Source of the DNA: ZLKRG08 sp046094385
GTDB lineage: Bacteria > Actinomycetota > Actinomycetes > Nanopelagicales > Nanopelagicaceae
DNA length: 14,990 bases
Direction: 5' to 3'
Assembly (NCBI GenBank): GCA_046094385.1
Contig: JBJTHJ010000039.1
Span: forward strand, 1-14,990
Under the pieces are notes generated by a model, which was not told the origin of the DNA, did not search any database, and was given only the letters and a program-made list of their open reading frames with translations. The stretch's first letter is position 1. Each line of letters starts with the position of its first letter. Of the stretch, positions 1-6,069 are shown piece by piece. The position numbers were made by a program, and so were the translations under genes.

Positions 1-211
1 ATTCAAAGCCCTTGTTAAAGACATTTTCTAGGATTTGTGCTCCATTTGTGGCAAGGATTTTGTCGACCTCAAACTGATATGCACCGGCGCGACAAAGTTC
101 TAAAACTTCAAGCGCTCCTTTCGCGTATACTTCTCTAGCCCAGAAATTAACGCCAGCTTCAGTACTAGCTAACAATTGCGCTCTGGCTATCAATTCTTGA
201 TCAGAGTTCAT
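1..211 (-). CDS. dprA: Probable DprA (DNA processing protein A), N-terminal fragment
   Basis: Only the first 70 codons are in the window; the gene runs off the left edge. It opens with ATG at 211-209 and begins MNSDQELIARAQLLASTEAG, and it overlaps the end of comM by 11 bases. The visible part is a helical N-terminal region; the Rossmann-type DNA-binding core of DprA lies outside. The call therefore rests mainly on position, since dprA commonly follows the comM (Mg-chelatase-like) gene in the yraN-comM-dprA cluster of Actinobacteria, and on a loose resemblance to the short N-terminal region of actinobacterial DprA. DprA loads RecA onto incoming single-stranded DNA during natural transformation and protects it. 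No conserved motif can be checked here, so the name is an inference from context. Confidence 0.6.
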   Translation of the reverse strand, partial: MNSDQELIARAQLLASTEAGVNFWAREVYAKGALEVLELCRAGAYQFEVDKILATNGAQILENVFNKGFE

Positions 212-1736
212 TTGAACCCTCGCGAAGCTGAAAACTCTCTGTGATTTCAGCCAACGTAGGTTTTGGAAGTTCTTTCAAATCAGCCAGTGTCCAGCTAGTC
301 CTAATAATCTTATGCAGACCTCTTGCGGTAATTACCTCTCGATCTAACTGCTCGTGGAGGAATTTCATAGCGCTACGTTCTGGTTGATAAAGGGTACGAA
401 GCGCCCTGGCCGGGATCTCTGAATTGAGCTTCCAGCTCTCATTTTCAAATCGCCTTGCAGCTCTCTCTCTAGCTGCGATTACTCGCTCTCGAATTCTGCT
501 ACTCGGCTCGTTGTCAGATTCTGATAATTCCACTCTGCTTACATTCTCTACCTTCACCCTGAGATCAATTCGGTCAAGTAGTGGTCCAGATAATTTATTT
601 AGATACCGTCTGATCTGAAGCGAGCTACAGTTACAGCCACGACCCCTGCCACTAAATTTTCCACAAGGACATGGATTTGCAGCTAACACCAAGATAAAAC
701 GCGCTGGAAAAGTTAGATTTCCATGCGCCCTAGAGATGGTTATCGAGCCAGATTCCAGTGGTTGTCTTAATGAATCCAAAACTCCCGCGCTACATTCTGG
801 CGCTTCGTCGATAAATAGAACACCATGATGCGCAAGGCTGCACACCCCCGGCTTAATCGAATTCGAACCACCTCCGACCATTGCAATACGAGTCGCGCTA
901 TGGTGTGGTGCAATAAATGGGGCATAACTAGATAGCGGTGGTCGATCACTATTTGTAATTGAATGGATCGCAGTTACCTCTAGGGTTTGGCTCTTTTCAA
1001 GCGGTGGCAGAATCGATGGTAAGCGCTCTGCAATCATGGTCTTACCAACACCTGGTGGCCCGATCATCAAGAAATTATGGCCACCGGCAGCCGAGATCTC
1101 TGCAGCACGTCTAGCAGATCTCTGCCCTGCCACATCTGCAAAATCTAGATATTTATCGTTTTGCAAATCTGATTCCAAATCTAAATCTAATTTTTCTTGG
1201 TTGATGATCTCGCCAGTTCGAAGCCAATGAGTGATCTCGGATAGTTGATCGAATGAGTAGGTCTTTACTTCGGGTAATAACCTGGCTTCAGCCACATTTG
1301 CTCTTGGAATTACGGCTTTGGTAACGCCATGTTTATGTGCAGAAATCAAAGCAGGCAAGACCCCCTTGGTCTCTCGCAGCTTTCCCTCCAAAGAGAGTTC
1401 GCCAATAAAAGCAAACTCAGATAGATTGAAGAACGATTCGTTAATTGAGATTGCATTTGAAGCAGCCATGATTCCCATAGCGATTGCAAGATCAAAGCTG
1501 CTACCAGATTTAGGTAACCACGCAGGAAGTAGCGCAATGGTTACCTTGCGATTGGGCCACGGGATTGCGCTGTTGACCAAAGCCGCTCTGACTCGCTCTT
1601 TAGATTCTGATAATGCCGCATCTGGTAAACCGAGAAGTGTAAAACCTGGCAGGCCATCGGAGATATCAACTTCGACATTGATTAACTCACCAGATATCCC
1701 AGTTAGAGCAATGGCCATTGTCTTCGCAAGGCTCAT
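201..1736 (-). CDS. comM: ComM/YifB-family Mg-chelatase-like AAA+ ATPase
   Basis: A full-length protein of 511 residues, the usual size for the family. It has an N-terminal ChlI-like domain (about 1-170, with GLPGFTLLGLPD near residue 30) and a central AAA+ module. Visible motifs are Walker A GPPGVGKT at 226-233, Walker B VLFIDEAPE at 306-314, and an LAANPCPCG segment near 351 followed by a second CxC at 368-370, the conserved cysteine cluster of this family. GPLLDRIDL lies near 384, and a C-terminal Mg-chelatase lid domain completes the protein. In naturally competent bacteria ComM is a hexameric helicase that promotes branch migration during integration of transformed DNA; its role in other bacteria is less clear. 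It starts at ATG 1736 in an ATGA overlap with the yraN stop, and its end overlaps the start of the probable dprA, so the three are probably translationally coupled. Confidence 0.95.
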   Translation of the reverse strand: MSLAKTMAIALTGISGELINVEVDISDGLPGFTLLGLPDAALSESKERVRAALVNSAIPWPNRKVTIALLPAWLPKSGSSFDLAIAMGIMAASNAISINESFFNLSEFAFIGELSLEGKLRETKGVLPALISAHKHGVTKAVIPRANVAEARLLPEVKTYSFDQLSEITHWLRTGEIINQEKLDLDLESDLQNDKYLDFADVAGQRSARRAAEISAAGGHNFLMIGPPGVGKTMIAERLPSILPPLEKSQTLEVTAIHSITNSDRPPLSSYAPFIAPHHSATRIAMVGGGSNSIKPGVCSLAHHGVLFIDEAPECSAGVLDSLRQPLESGSITISRAHGNLTFPARFILVLAANPCPCGKFSGRGRGCNCSSLQIRRYLNKLSGPLLDRIDLRVKVENVSRVELSESDNEPSSRIRERVIAARERAARRFENESWKLNSEIPARALRTLYQPERSAMKFLHEQLDREVITARGLHKIIRTSWTLADLKELPKPTLAEITESFQLREGSNEL

Positions 1737-2119
1737 AGCACGCCACTTCGGTAATCAATTATTGGATGCAGAGTCTTGTTTAAGGTAACAGCAGCAACGT
1801 CAACTTGATAATCTACGCCAAAGTACTTATGTGTTACCAGCCAAGCCAGTGCCAACTTCTGTATCCGATGGGCTTTTCCTCGATCAATTGCTTCGAGCGG
1901 ATGGCCAAATGCATGAGAGCTACGCGTCTTTACCTCGATAATATGGATTTTTCCGGCAGGGCTTTTGGCGATTAAATCTAGCTCTCCACCTTTGGTTCGC
2001 CAATTTCGCTCTAAGATCGAAAAGCCCAGTTCTACCAAATAATCCGCGACCGCTTCCTCTCCAATCGCTCCGATTACTTGATTTTTATGATTGTTCTTAT
2101 TGGAATTTCTATCCGCCAT
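1733..2119 (-). CDS. yraN: YraN/UPF0102-family endonuclease-like protein
   Basis: A protein of 128 residues matching the UPF0102 (YraN) family in length and motifs. The conserved GEEAVADYLVELGF stretch (about 20-33) is followed by NWRTKGGELDLIA (39-51) and IIEVKTRSS (60-68). E46, D48, E62 and K64 fit the acidic and lysine positions of a PD-(D/E)XK nuclease fold, as proposed for this family. The biochemical role is not established; family members are thought to act on DNA or Holliday-junction-like substrates. It lies between rnhB (48-base gap) and comM (ATGA overlap) in the order usual for Actinobacteria. The first 15 residues are rich in Asn and Lys and look unstructured. The start at ATG 2119 has no clear Shine-Dalgarno sequence. 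Confidence 0.93.
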   Translation of the reverse strand: MADRNSNKNNHKNQVIGAIGEEAVADYLVELGFSILERNWRTKGGELDLIAKSPAGKIHIIEVKTRSSHAFGHPLEAIDRGKAHRIQKLALAWLVTHKYFGVDYQVDVAAVTLNKTLHPIIDYRSGVL

Positions 2120-2137
2120 GCGGAAAAGATATTTAGA

Positions 2138-2143
2138 ATCTTA
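2138..2143 (-). promoter_or_regulatory. Possible -10 element ahead of yraN-comM-dprA
   Basis: On the minus strand the rnhB-yraN gap contains TAAGAT, which fits the TANNNT -10 pattern, 18 bases before the yraN ATG. That would give a leader of about 10 bases. No convincing -35 is seen. This could provide a secondary promoter for yraN-comM-dprA separate from rplS-lepB-rnhB. The AT-rich gap makes a chance match likely. Confidence 0.25.
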
Positions 2144-2154
2144 TGTAATTTTCT

Positions 2155-2217
2155 GCACAATCCACAGTCAATTCAAGAGCGCAGCCACATTTGAATATGA
2201 GCGCCTGTGGATTGCGC
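2155..2217 (-). repeat. Inverted repeat spanning the rnhB stop codon
   Basis: On the plus strand, GCACAATCCACAG at 2155-2167 is the reverse complement of CTGTGGATTGCGC at 2205-2217 except for one base. In minus-strand RNA that difference is a G-U pair, so all 13 positions can pair. The 37-base loop holds the last codons of rnhB and its stop. There is no U-run after it, so it is not a classical terminator. It may be a 3'-end stabilising structure or a chance repeat. Confidence 0.4.
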
Positions 2218-2773
2218 TGACACCCAAATCTTTCAAAGCTTTAGTATGAGCTGCAGTTATATAACCTTTATGTTTGGCTAGACCATACCCAGGATATTGC
2301 AGATCTAACTCAGTCATAATTCGATCGCGAGTTACCTTTGCAATAATTGATGCGGCGCTTATGGTTGGTGCTACTTGATCACCCTTCCAAATCGCCAAGC
2401 TTGGAATAGTGATTCCTTTGATCGCGTAGCCATCGGTTAATACATAATTTGGGGTCACATCCAACCCATGTACTGCTCGCCTCATCCCATCTAAATTTGC
2501 TGCATGCACTCCACGTTTATCGATCTCATTGGCAGGCACAATAATTACTGAGAGCGAAAGCGCCTCTTCGTGTATCTTTATGAAGAATTCTTCTCGCTTG
2601 CCTTCGCTTAATTCTTTGGAGTCCCGGATCTCAGAGAGTGTTGGGGAATCGATATCTTTTAAAATCACGCTGGCCACAACTAATGGCCCAGCACATGCGC
2701 CACGGCCGGCTTCATCAACCCCAGCAATTGGGGCTAAACCTGCTGCGATTAAAGATTGTTCAACGAAGGACAT
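2168..2773 (-). CDS. rnhB: Ribonuclease HII
   Basis: RNase HII cleaves the RNA strand of RNA-DNA hybrids and starts removal of single ribonucleotides from genomic DNA. With the start at ATG 2773 the protein is 201 residues, normal for the family. Motifs are GVDEAGRG at 18-25 (D20 and E21 are metal ligands), LTDG with D114, and SAASIIAKVTRD near 139-150 with D150, completing the DEDD active site. PGYGLAKHKGY near 161-171 is also characteristic. The reading frame is open to an upstream ATG at 2833, which would add 20 residues unlike the family and deepen the overlap with lepB to 74 bases. The ATG at 2773 overlaps lepB by 14 bases and fits the usual distance to the VDEAGRG motif, so I chose it. 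Confidence 0.95.
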   Translation of the reverse strand: MSFVEQSLIAAGLAPIAGVDEAGRGACAGPLVVASVILKDIDSPTLSEIRDSKELSEGKREEFFIKIHEEALSLSVIIVPANEIDKRGVHAANLDGMRRAVHGLDVTPNYVLTDGYAIKGITIPSLAIWKGDQVAPTISAASIIAKVTRDRIMTELDLQYPGYGLAKHKGYITAAHTKALKDLGVSAIHRRSYSNVAALLN

Positions 2774-3413
2774 TGACGCGATCCAATAACTTCGCGTTCT
2801 TAAAGGGCCAAATAACTGCGACCACTCGACCAACTACATTCGCCTCAGGGACAAAACCTTTATTTATATCGTCTTGGTGATAACGCGAGTCAGCAGAAGC
2901 GCCACGATGATCACCCATCACCCAAAGTTTTCCATCTGGAACGGTTACATTGAATTTCATCTCACTGGGAGTATTCCCGGCGAATATGTAAGGCTCAGTG
3001 ATCTCTTGGCCGTTTACCAATAGTTTTCCATTTTCAGCACAGCATTGAACATTATCTCCACCGACGCCAACTACTCGCTTGACCAGATATTGCTTAGCTG
3101 GGTTTGGCAGGATTCCAATGGCGACAAGAGCCTCTTTCGCTTTGGCAATTAGAAATGGCTCTTCGGCTTGACCGTAGTTTGGCAACCAATTTGCGGGATC
3201 TCTAAATACCACTACATCCCCACGATTTATATCTCTGCTAATAAATGGCAACTTGTTCACTGCAACTCGATCATCAACTTGCAAGGTGTTCTCCATGGAT
3301 CCTGATGGGATATAGAAAAATTGCACCAAGAAAGTTTTGATAATTAATGAAACAACGACTGCGACTGCTAGCAGCGCAGGAACTTCGCGAAGGAAGGATC
3401 CCTTGCGAATCAA
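2760..3413 (-). CDS. lepB: Signal peptidase I (type I leader peptidase)
   Basis: This membrane serine-lysine protease removes signal peptides from exported proteins. The 217 residues hold one N-terminal membrane segment (about 11-33) leading into the catalytic box IPSGSM, with nucleophile S39. YLVKRVVGVGGD at 109-120 supplies the general base K112, and MGDHRGASADSRY at 166-178 is the conserved box E. A single membrane segment is the usual Gram-positive and actinobacterial layout. No ATG or GTG lies before the SGSM motif, and the codon immediately upstream of TTG 3411-3413 is the in-frame rplS stop, so TTG is the only sensible start. C124 and C125 form an adjacent cysteine pair in the extracellular domain, which is unusual. 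The 3' end overlaps rnhB by 14 bases. Confidence 0.95.
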   Translation of the reverse strand: MIRKGSFLREVPALLAVAVVVSLIIKTFLVQFFYIPSGSMENTLQVDDRVAVNKLPFISRDINRGDVVVFRDPANWLPNYGQAEEPFLIAKAKEALVAIGILPNPAKQYLVKRVVGVGGDNVQCCAENGKLLVNGQEITEPYIFAGNTPSEMKFNVTVPDGKLWVMGDHRGASADSRYHQDDINKGFVPEANVVGRVVAVIWPFKNAKLLDRVNVLR

Positions 3414-3956
3414 TTACTTAGCTTCTTCTGCGTCCGCTACTTCGGTAGTGGTGATCTCTACTTCAGCCTCTGCAACTGGAGCTACCTCAGTGGGAGTCTC
3501 GCTCTCAACCACCTGTTCTACTGGCGCTTCTGCTATTGGTGCTATTGGTGATTCTTCTATTGGTGCTTCTGCAACTGGAGTTGAGGTGATGCCATCGCCA
3601 TAACCTTCGATGCCATCTCGCTTCTCTTTGATCTTTGAAGCCTTGCCGCGAAGATCACGAAGATAGTAAAGCTTTGCTCGGCGAACATCGCCCTTCTTTA
3701 CCAATTCGATCTTCTCAATGACCGGGGTATGCACTGGGAAGGTGCGTTCTACTCCAACACCATACGAGATCTTACGAATGGTAAAAGTCTCGCGAACTCC
3801 ATCACCTTGGCGACGAATTACGATTCCTTGGAAAACCTGAAGACGGCTCTTGTTACCTTCGATGACTCGTACGTGAATCTTCAACTCATCGCCGGCGCGA
3901 AACTGTGGGATATCTTTACGAAGGCTGGCAGCATCCAGCGCATCTAAAATGTTCAT
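3414..3956 (-). CDS. rplS: 50S ribosomal protein L19 with an acidic C-terminal extension
   Basis: L19 sits at the 30S-50S interface. Residues 1 to about 116 are a complete L19: FRAGDELKIHVRVIEGNKSR near 19-38, VFQGIVIRRQGDG near 41-53, ETFTIRKISYGVGVERTFP near 56-74, and RRAKLYYLRDLRGKASKIKEKR near 92-113. Bacterial L19 normally ends about there. This one continues about 64 residues in a low-complexity tail of Ala, Pro, Val, Glu and Thr, with 16 acidic residues after position 120 and only one basic residue, the final Lys. It is probably disordered and strongly acidic, opposite in charge to the core. ATG 3956 has a clear AGGAG Shine-Dalgarno 7 bases upstream, among the best in the window. The stop codon directly abuts the lepB start. 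Confidence 0.96.
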   Translation of the reverse strand: MNILDALDAASLRKDIPQFRAGDELKIHVRVIEGNKSRLQVFQGIVIRRQGDGVRETFTIRKISYGVGVERTFPVHTPVIEKIELVKKGDVRRAKLYYLRDLRGKASKIKEKRDGIEGYGDGITSTPVAEAPIEESPIAPIAEAPVEQVVESETPTEVAPVAEAEVEITTTEVADAEEAK

Positions 3957-3962
3957 GGTAAC

Positions 3963-3967
3963 TCCTA
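3963..3967 (-). promoter_or_regulatory. rplS ribosome binding site
   Basis: On the minus strand the sequence TTTTAGGAGTTACCATG places AGGAG 7 bases before the rplS ATG. This confirms the start of L19. Three further purine-rich AGGA or AGGG motifs lie just upstream at roughly 10-base spacing, within the tandem repeat described separately. Confidence 0.75.
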
Positions 3968-3972
3968 AAATT

Positions 3973-4026
3973 CCCTACTAGTTCCTACTAGTTCCTCTAG
4001 CTACTTCGGTGGCTATTTCGGTGGCT
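3973..4026 (-). repeat. Two short tandem repeats in the rplS leader
   Basis: On the minus strand the leader contains TAGCCACCGAAA, TAGCCACCGAAG and TAGC (12-base period), followed directly by GGAACTAGTA, GGAACTAGTA and GG (10-base period). The second array repeats a purine-rich AGGA motif and the palindrome ACTAGT just ahead of the rplS ribosome binding site. The first array lies inside the small ORF and encodes an ATEIATEV repeat. The arrays could take part in translational control of L19, or they may be slippage-derived sequence. Confidence 0.65.
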
Positions 4027-4076
4027 AGTTTCTTTGTTGGCCGTAGACCGAGGGGTAATCCTGCCATATTGGCCAT
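3978..4076 (-). CDS. Possible small ORF (32 codons) between the IMPase gene and rplS
   Basis: An ATG 11 bases after the IMPase stop opens a 32-codon frame that closes with two consecutive TAG codons 21 bases before rplS. The product begins MANMAGLPLGLRPTKK and continues with an ATEIATEVARG segment. It is basic and has no membrane segment. I do not recognise it. For: it fills most of the leader, and its spacing to both neighbours looks like operon packing. Against: there is no Shine-Dalgarno before its ATG, part of it is encoded by a tandem repeat, and such a length is easily reached by chance. It may be a regulatory leader peptide for rplS, a short real protein, or an accident. Confidence 0.3.
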   Translation of the reverse strand: MANMAGLPLGLRPTKKLATEIATEVARGTSRN

Positions 4077-4087
4077 TAACGCTCAAA

Positions 4088-4828
4088 TCAGAGCAGGATT
4101 TGGCTCAATTCTCGATGTAAATAGGCACCTGCGGCAATAACCAATTCTCCATGAACGCTGACCTTTGCTCCAGCCTCCGTAGCGATCAATTCCGCAGCCG
4201 CTAGATCCCATTCATAAAGACCCATTTCATAATAGCCATCGACAATTCCAGCTGCCACATGACAGATATCAATCGCCGCAGAGCCATTGCGTCGATAATC
4301 GCGAATCTTCAAAATCAAATCATTGAATTGTTTGACTTGGAGTTCACGTAGTTCACGGCGATAGGCAAAACCAGTAGCAATCAATGCTCGGTTTAATTCA
4401 ATGGGATCATTGCAATTTAATCGCTTACCATTTAAATAGGAGCCGCCACCTCGGGTAGCGGTATATAGAGAATTTATGGTCGGTGCATAAACCACTCCGA
4501 CGCAGACGCCAGCTTCATCTTTAACAGCAATGCTTATTGACCAACCATCCATGTCATAGAGGTAATTGACAGTTCCATCTATTGGGTCGATCACCCAGGT
4601 ATAACCGGATGTACTCGGGCGGTCGCTCCCCTCTTCACCGATGATTCCATCATCGGGGCGAGCAGCCAAAATTGATTCTACGATCAACTTCTCTGATGCT
4701 TTATCCATTTGGGTGACAATGTCGATTTCCGAACTCTTGGTATCCACACTCAATTTGTCAGGTCTAGCTAAAAGCAAGTTACCTGCACCTTTTGCGATAT
4801 CAATTGCTAGCGATAGCAATGCGTCCAT
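4088..4828 (-). CDS. Inositol monophosphatase family protein
   Basis: A Mg-dependent, lithium-sensitive-type phosphatase of the IMPase/FIG superfamily. Numbered from ATG 4828 (246 residues), the metal-binding motifs are intact: IGEEGSD at 63-69 (E65, E66), WVIDPIDGTVNY at 78-89 (D81, I83, D84), and YEWDLAAAELIATEAGA at 205-221 with D208. The substrate could be myo-inositol-1-phosphate, as needed for phosphatidylinositol and mycothiol, or another sugar phosphate such as histidinol or fructose-1,6-bisphosphate analogues; sequence alone does not decide. An in-frame ATG at 4858 would add 10 residues. I prefer 4828 because family members start a few residues before the helix seen as LLSLAIDIAKGAGNLL. 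It is divergent from the MFS gene and is followed by the rplS leader on the same strand. Confidence 0.9.
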   Translation of the reverse strand: MDALLSLAIDIAKGAGNLLLARPDKLSVDTKSSEIDIVTQMDKASEKLIVESILAARPDDGIIGEEGSDRPSTSGYTWVIDPIDGTVNYLYDMDGWSISIAVKDEAGVCVGVVYAPTINSLYTATRGGGSYLNGKRLNCNDPIELNRALIATGFAYRRELRELQVKQFNDLILKIRDYRRNGSAAIDICHVAAGIVDGYYEMGLYEWDLAAAELIATEAGAKVSVHGELVIAAGAYLHRELSQILL

Positions 4829-4875
4829 AGTTAAAGGGTACTGCAATAAATAGCGCATTAGATTAGGCTCTTTCT

Positions 4876-6069
4876 ATGTTCAGCAACTATCGAAGCATCT
4901 TTGCAATTAAAGGTGCAGTCCGATTCTCGATTGCTGGATTCGTGGCTCGCATGCACCTCTCGATGGACCGCCTAGCGCTACTTTTGATAGTTATTCATGA
5001 GACTGGTTCTTACGCTCTGGCTGGATTGATGGTGGCAACTGCCTCGGTAGTGATCACTATTTCTCAACCTTACTGGTCACGAGCCGCGGACAATTTTGGC
5101 CAAGGTCGAGTTCTATATATAAACACTATTTTGAGATTCTTTGGGTTCTCGATCTTTATACTCTTGGTGCATTTTCAATTTCCGATTTGGAGTTGGTTTC
5201 TTTCCATCATATTTGCAGAGTTAAACACCATCAGTGCCGGGGGCTTGGTTCGTAGGCGTTGGATTTATGTACTTCCCGATCACAGTCTGAAAACCACGGC
5301 TTACTCATTTGAAGCGCTGGTTGATGAGATTATCTTCGTCTTCGGACCATTAATCGCAACTTTCCTCTCTACATCGATTGCTCCAGAGGCTGGGTTGATT
5401 GCCTCTATGATTTTTGTAGTAATTGGACAGCCAGCACTTGCACGCCAGAGAGCCACAGAGCCTCCAGTTAACCCAAATCAAATCCGAAGTGAAGTTTCGA
5501 TAATTAAAAGAAAGAGTGCGCAAGCCATAATCTTGCCAATCTTCTTCGTAGGCGCATATTTTGGTTCGATTGGCATCTGCGTAGTCGCGTTCATGAATTC
5601 GATCAACAAACCTGGCCTTACTGGACCAATTCTTGCAATCTGGGCGCTCGGTAGCGCAGCTGCAGCGTTAGCAAACGGAACGATAAAATGGCGGCTAACT
5701 CATGGACAACTTTTTATCTACTTTCTCCTCTTCTTATCCTTAACCTCCCTAGGTTTTATATTTGCAGATACCGCTATTGAATTGGCAATCGTGCTCTTCC
5801 TAAATGGACTTGGCATCGCACCGCTACTGGTAACCGCATTTGCCGTCATGGAAGATGAAGTCTCACCGGATGAGTTAACCGAAGCCATGACTTGGGTGAT
5901 TACCGGAACCCCAACAGGTGGCGCAATCGGAAGCGCTGTCGCTGGTCAAGTCATTGATAACTTTGGCACAACTCAAGGTTTCTACATACCGGTTCTCGCC
6001 TTATTTATCGCAAATTTAGCGCTGCTTCCCTACCTTAAGGTTTGGATTCGGCTACGCTCCCGCTCATGA
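4876..6069 (+). CDS. MFS transporter (12-helix type), substrate unknown
   Basis: A hydrophobic protein of 397 residues with many membrane segments, the first at about 33-60 and the last at about 372-392. The loop YWSRAADNFGQGRVLY near 66-81 matches the major facilitator motif A between helices 2 and 3 (basic and acidic residues around G-x-x-x-D-x-x-G-R). The length fits a 12-helix carrier. RRRW near 125-128 sits in the mid-protein cytoplasmic loop. The substrate cannot be inferred. The start at ATG 4876 has no strong Shine-Dalgarno; a possible TAGATT -10 element at 4859-4864 would give a leader of about 5 bases. The stop overlaps the sepH start as ATGA, so translation of the two is probably coupled. 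Confidence 0.85.
   Translation: MFSNYRSIFAIKGAVRFSIAGFVARMHLSMDRLALLLIVIHETGSYALAGLMVATASVVITISQPYWSRAADNFGQGRVLYINTILRFFGFSIFILLVHFQFPIWSWFLSIIFAELNTISAGGLVRRRWIYVLPDHSLKTTAYSFEALVDEIIFVFGPLIATFLSTSIAPEAGLIASMIFVVIGQPALARQRATEPPVNPNQIRSEVSIIKRKSAQAIILPIFFVGAYFGSIGICVVAFMNSINKPGLTGPILAIWALGSAAAALANGTIKWRLTHGQLFIYFLLFLSLTSLGFIFADTAIELAIVLFLNGLGIAPLLVTAFAVMEDEVSPDELTEAMTWVITGTPTGGAIGSAVAGQVIDNFGTTQGFYIPVLALFIANLALLPYLKVWIRLRSRS

Noticed and set aside
1318..1788. A 156-codon plus-strand ORF
   Set aside because: It lies opposite comM and the end of yraN, and its translation has no recognisable domain. The comM frame has full family motifs, so this is an antisense shadow.
2155..2217. DnaA-box cluster or origin signal
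   Set aside because: The TGTGGATT arms differ from the DnaA box consensus at two positions and there are only two. No origin genes are nearby.
2168..2833. Longer form of RNase HII starting at ATG 2833
   Set aside because: It adds 20 residues unlike the family and overlaps lepB by 74 bases. The start at 2773 fits the family length.
3337..3603. An 88-codon plus-strand ORF rich in Ser, Ala and Thr
   Set aside because: It is the complement of the low-complexity L19 tail and the lepB start; its composition merely mirrors that repeat-like sequence.
3973..4026. CRISPR array
   Set aside because: The repeats are 10-12 bases, in direct tandem with no spacers, and only two full copies each.
6042..6065. 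Upstream TTG start for sepH
   Set aside because: It would put eight extra residues before the conserved MTELRV start. The ATG in the ATGA overlap is the standard coupled start.
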